A stretch of DNA of 43,458 nucleotides from Lachnospiraceae bacterium (GTDB lineage: Bacteria > Bacillota > Clostridia > Lachnospirales > Lachnospiraceae): contig JAFSCH010000051.1 of assembly GCA_017436865.1 (NCBI GenBank), forward strand, positions 1 to 43,458. The letters run 5' to 3'. Shown piece by piece: positions 23,458 through 32,611 of the stretch. Under the pieces are notes generated by a model. The model saw only the letters and a program-made list of their open reading frames with translations. It was not told the origin of the DNA and did no database searches. Numbering within the stretch: the first letter of the stretch is position 1; each line of letters begins with the position of its first letter. The translations under genes and the position numbers were made by a program.

Positions 23458-23680
23458 TTATAAATATTTAAGAATTTTGGAAATATATTGGTTTGTATAT
23501 CTTGCATAATTATGAAAAAAACGGTATTTTATAGTAGAACGTTTAAAAATGCATAAAAAAGTTGTGATTATCTATGGATTTATTTGTGTAAATGTATTAA
23601 AATAGACTCATAATGCAAAGAATCACGGTTGCAAAAGATGAAAATCTTTGTTGATATTGTATAAGTAAGGAGTGTAGCAT

Positions 23681-24769
23681 ATGATTTCAAATCAGATTAT
23701 GCAGAATACGATTGAAGGGATTAAAGCAATAGCAAGAGTAGAGTTGTTTGTTGCTGATATTGATGGAAAGCTGGTAGCTTCCACGAAGACAATCGGAAAT
23801 AATTTTGAGAATTCCGTTTTGGAATTTGCAAAGTCCCCTGCAGACAGTCAGGAGATTCAGGGGTGTCAGTTTTTTAAGATTTATGATGAACAGCAGCTTG
23901 AGTATATTTTAATTGCTAATGATGCGGGTGAGAATGCATATATGGTTGGTAAAATGGCTGCGTTCCAGTTGCAGAATCTGATGGTAGCATATAAAGAGAG
24001 ATTTGATAAAGATAACTTTATCAAGAACTTGCTTTTGGATAATTTGCTTTTGGTTGATATTTACAGCCGTTCTAAGAAACTTCACATTCAGACGGATGTA
24101 AAGCGTGCTGTTTTGATTGTGGAATCACCAAATGGCAAGGATGCGAATATTTTAGAGAAGGTTCGTGAGAACTTTGGACAGAATGGAAAGGATTTCGTTA
24201 CTGCGGTTGATGAAAATAATGTGATTATCGTAAAAGAGGTTGCAGATAGCGAAACAAACCGTGATATTGATAAATATGCGAAGAATATTGAGGATTGTCT
24301 GAATAAGGAAGGCATTAAGGATGTACATATTTCATATGGTACTAATGTAAAAGAGATTAAAGAGGTAAGCCGTTCTTATAAAGAAGCTAAGATGGCTCTT
24401 GATGTAGGAAAGATTTTCTTTGCAGAAAGAGATATTATTGCATATAGTGAACTTGGTATTGGGCGTTTGATTTATCAGTTGCCAATTCCATTATGTAAGA
24501 TGTTCATCAAGGAAATCTTTGGAGGAAAGAGCCCTGATGACTTCGATGAAGAAACGTTGACAACGATTAATAAGTTCTTTGAGAATTCTTTGAATGTATC
24601 AGAGACTTCAAGACAGCTGTTTATCCATAGAAATACATTAGTATATCGTTTGGATAAATTGCAGAAGAGTACAGGACTTGATCTTCGTGTATTTGAAGAT
24701 GCGATTACCTTTAAAATTGCGTTGATGGTAGTACGATACATGAAGTATATGGAGTCGTTTGAGTATTGA
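23681..24769 (+). CDS. PucR/CdaR-type transcriptional regulator
   Basis: A 362-residue regulator. The N-terminal half resembles a diacid- or small-molecule-sensing domain (VELFVADIDGKLVAST). A GGDEF-like middle follows (HISYGTNVKEIKEVSRSYKEA is split over that region), and the C terminus is the PucR helix-turn-helix: FFENSLNVSETSRQLFIHRN, then LVYRLDKLQKSTGLDLR. Effector and targets are unknown. It precedes ftsE by 54 bp in the same direction without a visible terminator, so it may be co-transcribed with or regulate the division genes. Confidence 0.85.
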   Translation: MISNQIMQNTIEGIKAIARVELFVADIDGKLVASTKTIGNNFENSVLEFAKSPADSQEIQGCQFFKIYDEQQLEYILIANDAGENAYMVGKMAAFQLQNLMVAYKERFDKDNFIKNLLLDNLLLVDIYSRSKKLHIQTDVKRAVLIVESPNGKDANILEKVRENFGQNGKDFVTAVDENNVIIVKEVADSETNRDIDKYAKNIEDCLNKEGIKDVHISYGTNVKEIKEVSRSYKEAKMALDVGKIFFAERDIIAYSELGIGRLIYQLPIPLCKMFIKEIFGGKSPDDFDEETLTTINKFFENSLNVSETSRQLFIHRNTLVYRLDKLQKSTGLDLRVFEDAITFKIALMVVRYMKYMESFEY

Positions 24770-24823
24770 TACTAACAAGAACTGCGAGAATAATATAAAA
24801 ACAGAGAGTGAAATAATTTAGGG

Positions 24824-25570
24824 GTGAACTATTTGAGAAGTACAGTTGCGAAAAGGCGCTCCGGTCTCGGTGAAAATGAACCGATTATCCTGTTGGAAAA
24901 TGTAAATAAATCTTATACAGTAGGAGTACCGGCATTAAATAATGTAAATTTGCATATTAATAAGGGAGAGTTTGTGTTTATTGTAGGAGACAGTGGCTCA
25001 GGCAAATCGACCTTAATTAAGTTATTGTTACGTGAACTTGTACCAACATCAGGAAGAGTTTATGTAAATGGAACGGATGTGGTACGTTTGAAACGTCGTC
25101 ATGTTCCAAAGTTTCGAAGAAATCTTGGTGTTGTATTTCAGGATTTCCGCCTTTTAAAGGATAGAAATGTGTATGAAAATGTGGCATTTGCACAGAGAAT
25201 TATTCAAATGCCAAACAGAGAGATTCGTAAGAATGTTCCATCGATTCTGTCAACGGTAGGATTGGCAGGAAAGTATAAGGCAAGGCCCAAGCAGCTTTCG
25301 GGAGGAGAGCAGCAGAGAGTGGCATTGGCTAGAGCCTTAGTAAATAAGCCTGCCATTCTTTTGGCAGATGAGCCAACAGGAAATCTAGATCCAAAGAATT
25401 CATGGGAAATTATGGACCTTTTGGAGAGGATTAATAATGATGGTACAACAGTCCTTGTTGTAACCCATAATCGTGAAATCGTGAATGCCATGCGTAAGCG
25501 AGTGATTACTATGAAGAAAGGCATCATCGTCAGCGATGAAGAAGAGGGTGAATATATCGATGAGGATTAA
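24824..25570 (+). CDS. ftsE: Cell division ATP-binding protein FtsE
   Basis: A 248-residue ABC ATPase that works with FtsX to switch on peptidoglycan hydrolases at the septum. Walker A is GDSGSGKST, the signature is LSGGEQQRVALARAL and Walker B is ILLADEPTGNLDP, with the His switch in VVTHNRE. Homologues begin near the segment IILLENVNKSY, so about 20 N-terminal residues are extra. The start may be GTG at 24824 or TTG at 24833; AGGGGTGA favours the latter slightly. It overlaps ftsX by 11 bp. Confidence 0.93.
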   Translation: MNYLRSTVAKRRSGLGENEPIILLENVNKSYTVGVPALNNVNLHINKGEFVFIVGDSGSGKSTLIKLLLRELVPTSGRVYVNGTDVVRLKRRHVPKFRRNLGVVFQDFRLLKDRNVYENVAFAQRIIQMPNREIRKNVPSILSTVGLAGKYKARPKQLSGGEQQRVALARALVNKPAILLADEPTGNLDPKNSWEIMDLLERINNDGTTVLVVTHNREIVNAMRKRVITMKKGIIVSDEEEGEYIDED

Positions 25571-26456
25571 TACGTTATTTTATTGTATGTGGCAGGGATT
25601 TCGAAATATTTTTCGAAATAAATGGTTTACTTTGGCATCAGTAGCGACCATATCGGCATGCTTGTTTCTGTTTGGTTTATTTTATTCCATTCTGACTAAT
25701 TTTCAATATATGGTAAAGAATGCCCAGCAGGGAGTATCGGTTTCGGTCTTTTTTGATGAGGGAACAAGTGATCAGAGAATGCAGCAAATTGGTGAGATGA
25801 TTACCAAGCGTGTTGAGGTAAGAGAAGCACAGTTTGTTTCTGCAGATGAGACATGGGAAGACTTCAAGGCAGAATATTTTGGAGAATACGCAGATGGTTT
25901 TACAGAAAATGTACTTGCTGATTATGCACATTATGACGTGTATATGAGTGATGTGTCCATGCAGTCTGCGCTTGTAACTTATTTGGAGTCTATCGATGGT
26001 GTGCGTAAAGTAAATCAGTCTGCGGTTACGGCACAGACTTTAACAGGTGTGAATGCCATAATCAGTTATGTAACGGTTGGAATTATTGGTATTCTATTTG
26101 CAGTTTCTATTTTCCTTATTAGCAATACCGTAACCATTGGTATATCTGTTCGTAAGGAAGAGATTCAAGTTATGAAATATATCGGAGCAACGGACTTTTT
26201 TGTCAGAGCACCTTTTGTAATTGAAGGTATGATTATCGGAGTGATCGGTGCATTGATTCCGTTGGCTGTTGTATATGTTATTTATAACCAGGCTATGCTC
26301 TATGTGGCAGAGCGTTTTGCCTATTTGTCACAGTTGATGCAGTTTCTGGAAGCGGAGGCAGTCTTTGCTAATTTGACACCGGTTTGTTTGGGAATGGGTG
26401 TAGGTATCGGCTTTATTGGAAGCTTTACTACAGTTAGAAAGCATCTAAGTGTATAG
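25560..26456 (+). CDS. ftsX: Cell division permease-like protein FtsX
   Basis: A 298-residue membrane partner of FtsE. A first transmembrane segment (WFTLASVATISACLFLFGLF) is followed by an extracytoplasmic domain of about 110 residues, then three transmembrane helices beginning IISYVTVGIIGILFAV and ending near the C terminus. The segment VRKEEIQVMKYIGATDFFVR is the conserved cytoplasmic coupling loop. The ATG at 25560 lies inside the end of ftsE with GAGGGTGA upstream. The adjacent M23 hydrolase is a plausible target of its extracellular loop. Confidence 0.92.
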   Translation: MRINTLFYCMWQGFRNIFRNKWFTLASVATISACLFLFGLFYSILTNFQYMVKNAQQGVSVSVFFDEGTSDQRMQQIGEMITKRVEVREAQFVSADETWEDFKAEYFGEYADGFTENVLADYAHYDVYMSDVSMQSALVTYLESIDGVRKVNQSAVTAQTLTGVNAIISYVTVGIIGILFAVSIFLISNTVTIGISVRKEEIQVMKYIGATDFFVRAPFVIEGMIIGVIGALIPLAVVYVIYNQAMLYVAERFAYLSQLMQFLEAEAVFANLTPVCLGMGVGIGFIGSFTTVRKHLSV

Positions 26457-26469
26457 GCGGGAGTAGTAT

Positions 26470-27696
26470 ATGTATTTTAAGAAATTTTGGAAAGGGTTTG
26501 CCTTGCTCCTTGTGGTATGTATACTGGCAGCGGGGGCAGGCCCTTTTGTCAGTTGTGCAGATGAGGTATCGGAGTTAAAACAAAGTATCGCGGATAAACA
26601 GGAAGCGATTAGTGAAGCAAATAAGTTGAAAAAGCAACTTCAGTCAGGACTTACAGATGTGAAAAATGTCATTTCCGGATTGGAAAAATCAAAAAACAAT
26701 TTGTCCGCATATATTAGCGAACTGGATACAACTCTTTCGTTAGCACAGGCAAAGATTTTGGAGCTGAATACTCTGATTACAGAGAAGGAAGCAGAGATTA
26801 AAAAGACAACAGAAGAATTGAATGAGGCAATAAAGACGGAAGAAAATCAGTATGAAGCTATGAAACTCAGAATTCGCATGATTTACGAGCGAGGAGAGAG
26901 TATGTATTTAGAAATGCTGATGTCGGCACAATCTTTTGGAGATATGATTAACAAAGCGGATTATATCGAGGAGCTTACAGCGTATGATAGACGTATGCTG
27001 GAACAATATCAGGCAACAAGAGAGTATGTAGAAGTGTGTAAGACGCAGCTGGAAGCGGAACAAGTGGTATTGGAAGAAGCAAAATCAGATGTTGAGGCAG
27101 AAGAAGCGGCGTTAGAAACATTGATTTCTGAGAAACAGAAAGAGATCACAGCATACGAGAATGACATTAACAATCGTGAGCAGCTGTTGAAGGAATACGA
27201 AGCAGAGGTTGCAGCTCAAGAAGCGGAAATTAAAGCATTGGAGCAAGCAATAGCGGCAGAAAAAGCAGCTTTGGCGAATGCTACAAAAAGAAAGTATGAT
27301 GGCGGTATGTTTGCATGGCCGGCGCCTTCTTATAAGAGAATATCGGATGATTATGGTTATCGTATTCATCCAATTCTAAAAACGAAGCAGTTTCATAATG
27401 GTATTGATATGGCTGCACCGGGAGGCTCTCCGATTCTTGCGGCGTATGATGGTACGGTTACAGCAGCAGCATATAGTGCTACCATGGGTAATTATATTAT
27501 GATAGACCATGGAGATAATCTGTATACGATATATATGCACGCATCAAAGCTTTATGTATCCAAAGGAGCCGAGGTTGTGAAGGGACAAAAGATTGCGGCA
27601 GTTGGAACAACGGGAAGATCTACGGGTAATCATTTGCATTTTAGTGTTCGATTAAATGGAAGCTATGTAAATCCGTGGGATTATTTGTCTTCATAA
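26470..27696 (+). CDS. EnvC-like M23 murein hydrolase or hydrolase activator
   Basis: A 408-residue exported protein: signal peptide (GFALLLVVCILAAGAGPFVS), long coiled coil from about residue 30 to 270, then an M23/LytM domain. The zinc ligands look complete: HNGIDMA (HxxxD) and HLHF, with DHGDNLYTIYMH between, so it may be an active endopeptidase rather than a degenerate EnvC. Coiled coils of such proteins dock on FtsX; its position 13 bp after ftsX supports that role at the septum. The coiled coil resembles that of PcsB, but the catalytic domain is M23, not CHAP. Confidence 0.9.
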   Translation: MYFKKFWKGFALLLVVCILAAGAGPFVSCADEVSELKQSIADKQEAISEANKLKKQLQSGLTDVKNVISGLEKSKNNLSAYISELDTTLSLAQAKILELNTLITEKEAEIKKTTEELNEAIKTEENQYEAMKLRIRMIYERGESMYLEMLMSAQSFGDMINKADYIEELTAYDRRMLEQYQATREYVEVCKTQLEAEQVVLEEAKSDVEAEEAALETLISEKQKEITAYENDINNREQLLKEYEAEVAAQEAEIKALEQAIAAEKAALANATKRKYDGGMFAWPAPSYKRISDDYGYRIHPILKTKQFHNGIDMAAPGGSPILAAYDGTVTAAAYSATMGNYIMIDHGDNLYTIYMHASKLYVSKGAEVVKGQKIAAVGTTGRSTGNHLHFSVRLNGSYVNPWDYLSS

Positions 27697-27726
27697 AAGG
27701 CTTTTGCTGGAAAGGTGAGTATAATA

Positions 27727-28959
27727 ATGGGTGAGAAGGAAGAAAGCAGTAAATCGTTTTGGAAAGGACTTGTAACTGGGCTTGGAGTAGCGTTGATGAT
27801 TGTTGCATTAGGCGTTATGGCATCTAAGGTGATTCGGACATTTCAGATGGTAGGTATTATCCCTTCAGGAGCTAAGGAATCGGTTGCGAATTCTCAAACA
27901 GTTGAAAAGTTATCCATATTGGAAGACACCATACAAAAGTATTTCTGGAAGGCAGTTTCGGAAGAAGAATTGGAAGAAGGTGTGTATAAAGGGATTTTAG
28001 AGTCGTTGGAAGACCCCTATTCTGTGTATTATACACCAGAGGAGCTCTTGGAACTGCAACAGCAAACGGAAGGTATCTATTATGGTATCGGTGCATATAT
28101 CAGTCAGAACACAGATAAGGGATATGTGCAGATCAGTAAGGTTATGAAGAACACTCCAGCAGAGGAAAGTGGTCTTTTGCAGGGGGATTATATTTATAAG
28201 GTTAATGGCGAGGATATGCTGGATAAGGACAGTAGCTATGTAGTCAGTAAGATTAAGGGGGAAGAAGGTACTAAGGTCATGATGACGGTACTTCGAGAGA
28301 CGGAATCTGAACCTTTGGAGATTGAAGTAGAACGCCGAAAGATTGAGAGTCCTACGGTGGAATATAAAATGTTCGACAATGGTATGGCGTATATTCAGAT
28401 TGTGGAATTTGATTTGGTTACAACTGCGCAGTTTGAAGAGGCATACAAGCAGGCTTGTTTGGATGGCATGAAAGGCTTGATTATTGACCTTAGAAGTAAT
28501 CCTGGAGGAAATCTTTCTACGGTATGCGATATTGCAAGAATGCTTTTACCTAAGGGATTAATTGTTTACACCGAAGATAAATATGGTGAACGCGTGGAAT
28601 ATAGCTGTGATGGTAGTCAACAGATAGAGGTTCCATTAGTGGTTCTGACAGATGGTTATAGTGCCAGCGCTTCTGAGATTTTGGCTGGTGCTATAAAAGA
28701 TTATAAAATAGGAACACTTGTTGGTACGACTACCTATGGAAAAGGTATTGTGCAGAAGGTCATCAGTCTGACAGATGGTTCTGCAGTAAAACTGACAGTT
28801 AGTACTTATTACACGCCAAATGGCAACAATATTCATGAAAAGGGAGTTACACCTGACGTAGAAGTACCTTTTGATGCAGAACAGTATGTTGCAGGTGTGG
28901 ATAATCAGTTGGAAAAAGCAAAAGAAGTATTGGCAAAGCAGATGGGGATAACACAATGA
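27727..28959 (+). CDS. S41 family C-terminal processing protease (CtpA-like)
   Basis: A 410-residue membrane-anchored serine protease. An N-terminal transmembrane segment (GLVTGLGVALMIVALGVMA) precedes a PDZ domain (ISKVMKNTPAEESGLLQGDY) and the S41 domain with GLIIDLRSNPGGN, catalytic Ser in DGYSASASEIL and catalytic Lys in TTYGKGIVQ. Such proteases process or degrade cell-wall hydrolases and other exported proteins. The ATG at 27727 is preferred, with AGGTGA 9 bp upstream, over a GTG at 27715. It lies in the ftsEX block and its stop overlaps the trmO start. Confidence 0.92.
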   Translation: MGEKEESSKSFWKGLVTGLGVALMIVALGVMASKVIRTFQMVGIIPSGAKESVANSQTVEKLSILEDTIQKYFWKAVSEEELEEGVYKGILESLEDPYSVYYTPEELLELQQQTEGIYYGIGAYISQNTDKGYVQISKVMKNTPAEESGLLQGDYIYKVNGEDMLDKDSSYVVSKIKGEEGTKVMMTVLRETESEPLEIEVERRKIESPTVEYKMFDNGMAYIQIVEFDLVTTAQFEEAYKQACLDGMKGLIIDLRSNPGGNLSTVCDIARMLLPKGLIVYTEDKYGERVEYSCDGSQQIEVPLVVLTDGYSASASEILAGAIKDYKIGTLVGTTTYGKGIVQKVISLTDGSAVKLTVSTYYTPNGNNIHEKGVTPDVEVPFDAEQYVAGVDNQLEKAKEVLAKQMGITQ

Positions 28960-29624
28960 AGATAATTGCGTATATTTATACGGATTTCCCGGAAAAGTTT
29001 GGAATTCCAAGGCAAAGTGGTCTGGTTCCTGAACTTACGGGGAGAATTGTCTTTGAGCCCGAGTATCGAAGCCCGGAGGCTGTAAAAGGCCTCGAGGGCT
29101 TTACTTATATCTGGCTTTTATGGCAATTTGAAGGAGTAAAACGAGAAAACTGGTCGGCAACGGTAAAACCGCCAAGATTAGGTGGCAATAAGCATGTAGG
29201 AGTTTTTGCAACAAGGTCACCATTTCGGCCGAATCCTATTGGTTTGTCCTCTGTGAAATTGGAAGGAATCGAATATACAGATAAGGGACCAGTGCTTCAT
29301 GTGTCGGGAATTGACTTAAGAGACAGGACACCGATTTATGATATTAAGCCGTATCTTCCTTATGTAGATTGTCATCCTGAGGCTGAGGATGGATTTGCGG
29401 GAGCGGTTAAGGATTATAGTTTGGAAGTAAGCTTTCCTGATGAATTGTTGGAACAGATTCCAATAGAGAAAAGACAAGCATTATTAGAGGTGTTAAAGCA
29501 GGATCCAAGACCATCCTATCACGCAGATCCGGAGCGGAAATATGGTGTGTCCTTTGCGGGATATGATGTACATTTTCGGGTAAAGGATGATGTATTAGAA
29601 GTATTTGAGATTGTGAAACTATAG
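28956..29624 (+). CDS. trmO: tRNA t6A37 N6-methyltransferase
   Basis: A 222-residue TsaA/TrmO-type protein, the SAM-dependent enzyme that methylates N6 of t6A37 to m6t6A. The beta-barrel signature includes GLEGFTYIWLLWQFEG, GVFATRSPFRPNPIGLS and GIDLRDRTPIYDIKPYLPY. It has the usual C-terminal domain ending in a conserved DPRP segment and YGVSFAGYDVHF. Its ATG overlaps the previous stop (ATGA). It ends the ftsEX transcript, before a 14-bp terminator stem. Confidence 0.9.
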   Translation: MKIIAYIYTDFPEKFGIPRQSGLVPELTGRIVFEPEYRSPEAVKGLEGFTYIWLLWQFEGVKRENWSATVKPPRLGGNKHVGVFATRSPFRPNPIGLSSVKLEGIEYTDKGPVLHVSGIDLRDRTPIYDIKPYLPYVDCHPEAEDGFAGAVKDYSLEVSFPDELLEQIPIEKRQALLEVLKQDPRPSYHADPERKYGVSFAGYDVHFRVKDDVLEVFEIVKL

Positions 29625-29639
29625 ATTTGAACCAAGTGA

Positions 29640-29676
29640 GAGCGTAGAAAATCATTGGATTTTCTACGCTCTTATT
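29640..29676 (+). terminator. Terminator after trmO
   Basis: GAGCGTAGAAAATC and GATTTTCTACGCTC form a perfect 14-bp stem with an ATTG loop, then TTATT. It lies between convergent genes and may also stop the minus-strand glycerate operon. Confidence 0.85.
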
Positions 29677-29679
29677 GAA

Positions 29680-30927
29680 TTATTCTGCTTTCTGAATTAG
29701 CAATACAGCGACATCATTTACATTAGTGCCTGTTGCGCCTGTGATAACCAAACCATCAGTTTTTTGAAGTGCATGATAAGCATCATTATTCTGAAGAACA
29801 TCATAAATTGTAATGCCTTTTTCTTCTAATGCCTGTTTGGTACTGGAATCAACATAACCGCCAGCAGCATCGGTTGGACCGTCTGTACCGTCGCTGCCAA
29901 TACTGAATACGGCAGTTTGTCCTAAACTAGAAATACCTTCGGCAGCAGCAAGTGCAAGTTCTTGATTTCTGCCTCCCTTACCTTTTCCGGTAAGATGTAC
30001 TATCGTTTCGCCTCCTGCAATAAAGGCGAGATTTTCGGTTGGATTTTGATGTGTCTTTGCGATAGAAGCGAGGAACTTTCCTGCTTCTCTTGCTTCGCAG
30101 TCAAGCTGGTCGGTAAGAATCACAGGTTTGTATCCAAGCTTTTCACAACAGTCAGCAGCAGCAATACAAAGATTTTTCACACTTCCTGTAATATGTGTTT
30201 CTACATTAGTAAGTTCTTTGGGTGTTTCTTGTTCTAATAGTGCAAGAGCCTGTTCTGATAGTTTTAATTGATATTTAGTTACCAGATCAACAGCCTGTTT
30301 GCTTGTAGAGGAATCTGGGTAAGCGGGACCGGAGGCAATCATATCAAGTGGGTCACCTAATATGTCGCTTAGTACGATGCTAAATACCTGTGCCGGTTCG
30401 CAAAGCTTTGCAAATTTTCCTCCTTTTACAGCAGATAGTCTTTTTCGAATGGTATTGATTTCGGTAATATCAGCACCACATGCTAATAATTGCTTGGTTA
30501 CATCAGCAAGTTCATCCTCTGAAATCAGTGGTTTTTCAAAAAGTGCGGAACCACCGCCTGATATCAGAAATAGGACGGTATCGTCGTTTGTGAGATTACT
30601 GACTAAGTCTATGGCAGCCTGTGTCCCTAAAAAGGAATTACTGTCAGGAACAGGATGTCCTGCCTCATAACATACGGTTTTCGGGATATCCCCCTTTACG
30701 TGATCGTATTTCGTAACAACCACGCCAGCCTGAAGGGCTTCTCCTAAGACATTACTTGCAGCATATCCCATTTGCCATGCTGCTTTTCCACAGGCAACCA
30801 TATAGATATTTCCGGTTTTGGTATGTAAAAAGGATGCAGTGTTTAAAGCCTTTTTAACGGCTTCGTCAGGCAGAACTGCCTGAATCGAAGCTCCTATAAT
30901 CTTATTTGCATCTTCTCTTAGCGTCAT
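29680..30927 (-). CDS. Glycerate 2-kinase (GK-II, MOFRL family)
   Basis: A 415-residue kinase of the DUF4147/MOFRL class, which phosphorylates glycerate to 2-phosphoglycerate. Motifs include ACGKAAWQMGYAA, LFLISGGGSALFE, SDILGDPLDMIASGPAYPD, GKGGRNQELALAAAEG and GSDGTDGPTDAAGGYVDS. I place the start at the ATG at 30927, with AAAGGAG upstream; a longer frame reaches into gntP but lacks a ribosome binding site. It follows the permease gene by 14 bp, so uptake and phosphorylation are in one operon. Confidence 0.9.
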   Translation of the reverse strand: MTLREDANKIIGASIQAVLPDEAVKKALNTASFLHTKTGNIYMVACGKAAWQMGYAASNVLGEALQAGVVVTKYDHVKGDIPKTVCYEAGHPVPDSNSFLGTQAAIDLVSNLTNDDTVLFLISGGGSALFEKPLISEDELADVTKQLLACGADITEINTIRKRLSAVKGGKFAKLCEPAQVFSIVLSDILGDPLDMIASGPAYPDSSTSKQAVDLVTKYQLKLSEQALALLEQETPKELTNVETHITGSVKNLCIAAADCCEKLGYKPVILTDQLDCEAREAGKFLASIAKTHQNPTENLAFIAGGETIVHLTGKGKGGRNQELALAAAEGISSLGQTAVFSIGSDGTDGPTDAAGGYVDSSTKQALEEKGITIYDVLQNNDAYHALQKTDGLVITGATGTNVNDVAVLLIQKAE

Positions 30928-30941
30928 AAGCCTAAACTCCT

Positions 30942-32333
30942 TTAATGTAAGAATAATGAGAGAATAAAGATGGCAGCCATAGCGCATACACCTTCTACTA
31001 AGGTTACTAAGGTTTGTGTCTTATATCCTTGGTCTGGAGTCATGTCACCGAAGTTTGTAACAACCCAGAAGTATGAATCGTTTGCATGGGATACAGTCAT
31101 AGCACCTGCGCCAATAGCCATAACACAGAGTGCAGACATCGTTACAGAGTCCATACCTAGGGCGCCCATGAGAGGAGCCATAATACCTGCTGTGGTTGTA
31201 ATGGCAACTGTTGAGGAACCCTGTGCTGTTTTCAGGATTGCAGCTAACAGGAATGGGAAGAAGATACCAATAGTCTGTAAAGCATCTGCATTTTCCGTAA
31301 TAAAGCTTACGAGGCTTGTTGCGGAGATAACCTTTCCTAATACACCACCTGCTGCAGTTACAAAAAGGATAGGACCTACTGTCTTTAGTGTATCATTTGT
31401 TAAATCATAAAGCTTATCGCTCATTTTTGACTGGATGAGCAGAAGGATACCAAGAATAACACCAACAGCAAGAGCAATAATTGGAGTTCCAAGGAAGGTG
31501 AAGATAGTAAGTAATGCGCCTGTCCAGCCTAAGATACTTGCTACGTTAGACATTGCCATTAAAATGATAGGAATAATAATCGGAGCAAGACTCATAAATC
31601 CACTTGGAAGCTTTCCGTAGGAAGCAACCAGCTCTTCGTAGGTTTGTACGGTTTCAGTGGCATTCATTTCGTCTTTTGCTTTTATCTTTTTGCCAATAAA
31701 TTTTGCATAGAAGTATGCTCCTACTAATGCTGGGATGGAAACGACAAGTCCAAGTCCCATAATAAGAAGGAGATTGTTTCCGATGCCTAAGGTATTGGCA
31801 GCAGCAATTGGTCCTGGAGTTGGTGGGATGAATACATGAGATGCGTAAAGTCCGGCAGAAAGGCAAAGTGTCATAGCAACAGAGGAAGCACCTGTTTTCT
31901 TTACTAAAGCTTTTCTGATAGGATTCAGTACAACAAAGCCGGAGTCACAGAATACAGGGATGGAAACAACCCAGCCCATAAGCTCTATGGCGAGCTCAGG
32001 ATGTTTTGGTCCAATAAGCTTTACTACCATATCTGCAAGTTTTAACGCTGCGCCGGTAGCTTCTAAGAAAGCCCCAATCATAGCACCGAAGATAATAACG
32101 ATACCAATGCTGGTAAAGGTAGATGAGAATCCGTTACCGATTACGGTAGCAATGCCGCTTACGGTAGTACCGTCAGTATTGGTGGTATTTACCAGTGGAA
32201 TACCACCAATGATTCCTAATATTAAGGAAACGGTCATAATGGATAGAAATGGATGAATCTTGAGTTTGCTGATCATAAGAATCATGGCAATAATTGCGAT
32301 GATAAATACAATCACGAATGGAATACCTGTCAT
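30942..32333 (-). CDS. GntP family gluconate/glycerate permease
   Basis: A 463-residue proton-coupled organic acid permease of the GntP family, with about twelve hydrophobic segments. Family features are SIMTVSLILGIIGGIPL, FGAMIGAFLEATGAA and the C-terminal MTVSHANDSYFWVVTNF. GntP members carry gluconate, glycerate or related acids; pairing with glycerate kinase points to glycerate. The ATG at 32333 has AAGGGGGGT upstream. A strong promoter and a 9-bp leader hairpin precede it. Confidence 0.9.
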   Translation of the reverse strand: MTGIPFVIVFIIAIIAMILMISKLKIHPFLSIMTVSLILGIIGGIPLVNTTNTDGTTVSGIATVIGNGFSSTFTSIGIVIIFGAMIGAFLEATGAALKLADMVVKLIGPKHPELAIELMGWVVSIPVFCDSGFVVLNPIRKALVKKTGASSVAMTLCLSAGLYASHVFIPPTPGPIAAANTLGIGNNLLLIMGLGLVVSIPALVGAYFYAKFIGKKIKAKDEMNATETVQTYEELVASYGKLPSGFMSLAPIIIPIILMAMSNVASILGWTGALLTIFTFLGTPIIALAVGVILGILLLIQSKMSDKLYDLTNDTLKTVGPILFVTAAGGVLGKVISATSLVSFITENADALQTIGIFFPFLLAAILKTAQGSSTVAITTTAGIMAPLMGALGMDSVTMSALCVMAIGAGAMTVSHANDSYFWVVTNFGDMTPDQGYKTQTLVTLVEGVCAMAAIFILSLFLH

Positions 32334-32361
32334 AAAATTTACCCCCCTTTTTAAGTAGTTG

Positions 32362-32387
32362 TGCGATTTATACAAAAATAAATCGCA
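32362..32387 (-). promoter_or_regulatory. Leader hairpin/operator of the glycerate operon
   Basis: TGCGATTTA and TAAATCGCA are perfect 9-bp inverted repeats with an 8-nt loop, located between the promoter and the permease start. It could be the operator for a dedicated regulator or an mRNA leader stem. Confidence 0.55.
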
Positions 32388-32417
32388 AGTGTCTAAGAAA
32401 ATATACCTTATAAACAA

Positions 32418-32446
32418 ATTATATAAGAAAATGAGAATTATGTAAA
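32418..32446 (-). promoter_or_regulatory. Promoter of the glycerate operon
   Basis: On the minus strand TTTACA (32446-32441) and a consensus TATAAT (32423-32418) are 17 bp apart, 85 bp ahead of the permease ATG. Confidence 0.75.
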
Positions 32447-32526
32447 CAATAACAAGAGAAAAAGTATATTTGTTTGATAAAATTAATACAATACTATGTT
32501 GTTGTGTTGAAATACTTGGAAAAGCA

Positions 32527-32556
32527 TTGCGTTTTATAGGAAGTTTTAACTATAAT
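32527..32556 (+). promoter_or_regulatory. SigA-type promoter of the flagellin-like gene
   Basis: TTGCGT at 32527-32532 and TATAAT at 32551-32556 are 18 bp apart. No sigma-28 motif is visible, which is unusual for a flagellin. The divergent gap 32334-32611 holds only this promoter, the glycerate promoter and the leader hairpin. Confidence 0.6.
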
Positions 32557-32611
32557 AAAATTACATAATGGAGTTATTGTGAAGTAAAGTGCAGTAGAGA
32601 GGAGTGGTTCT

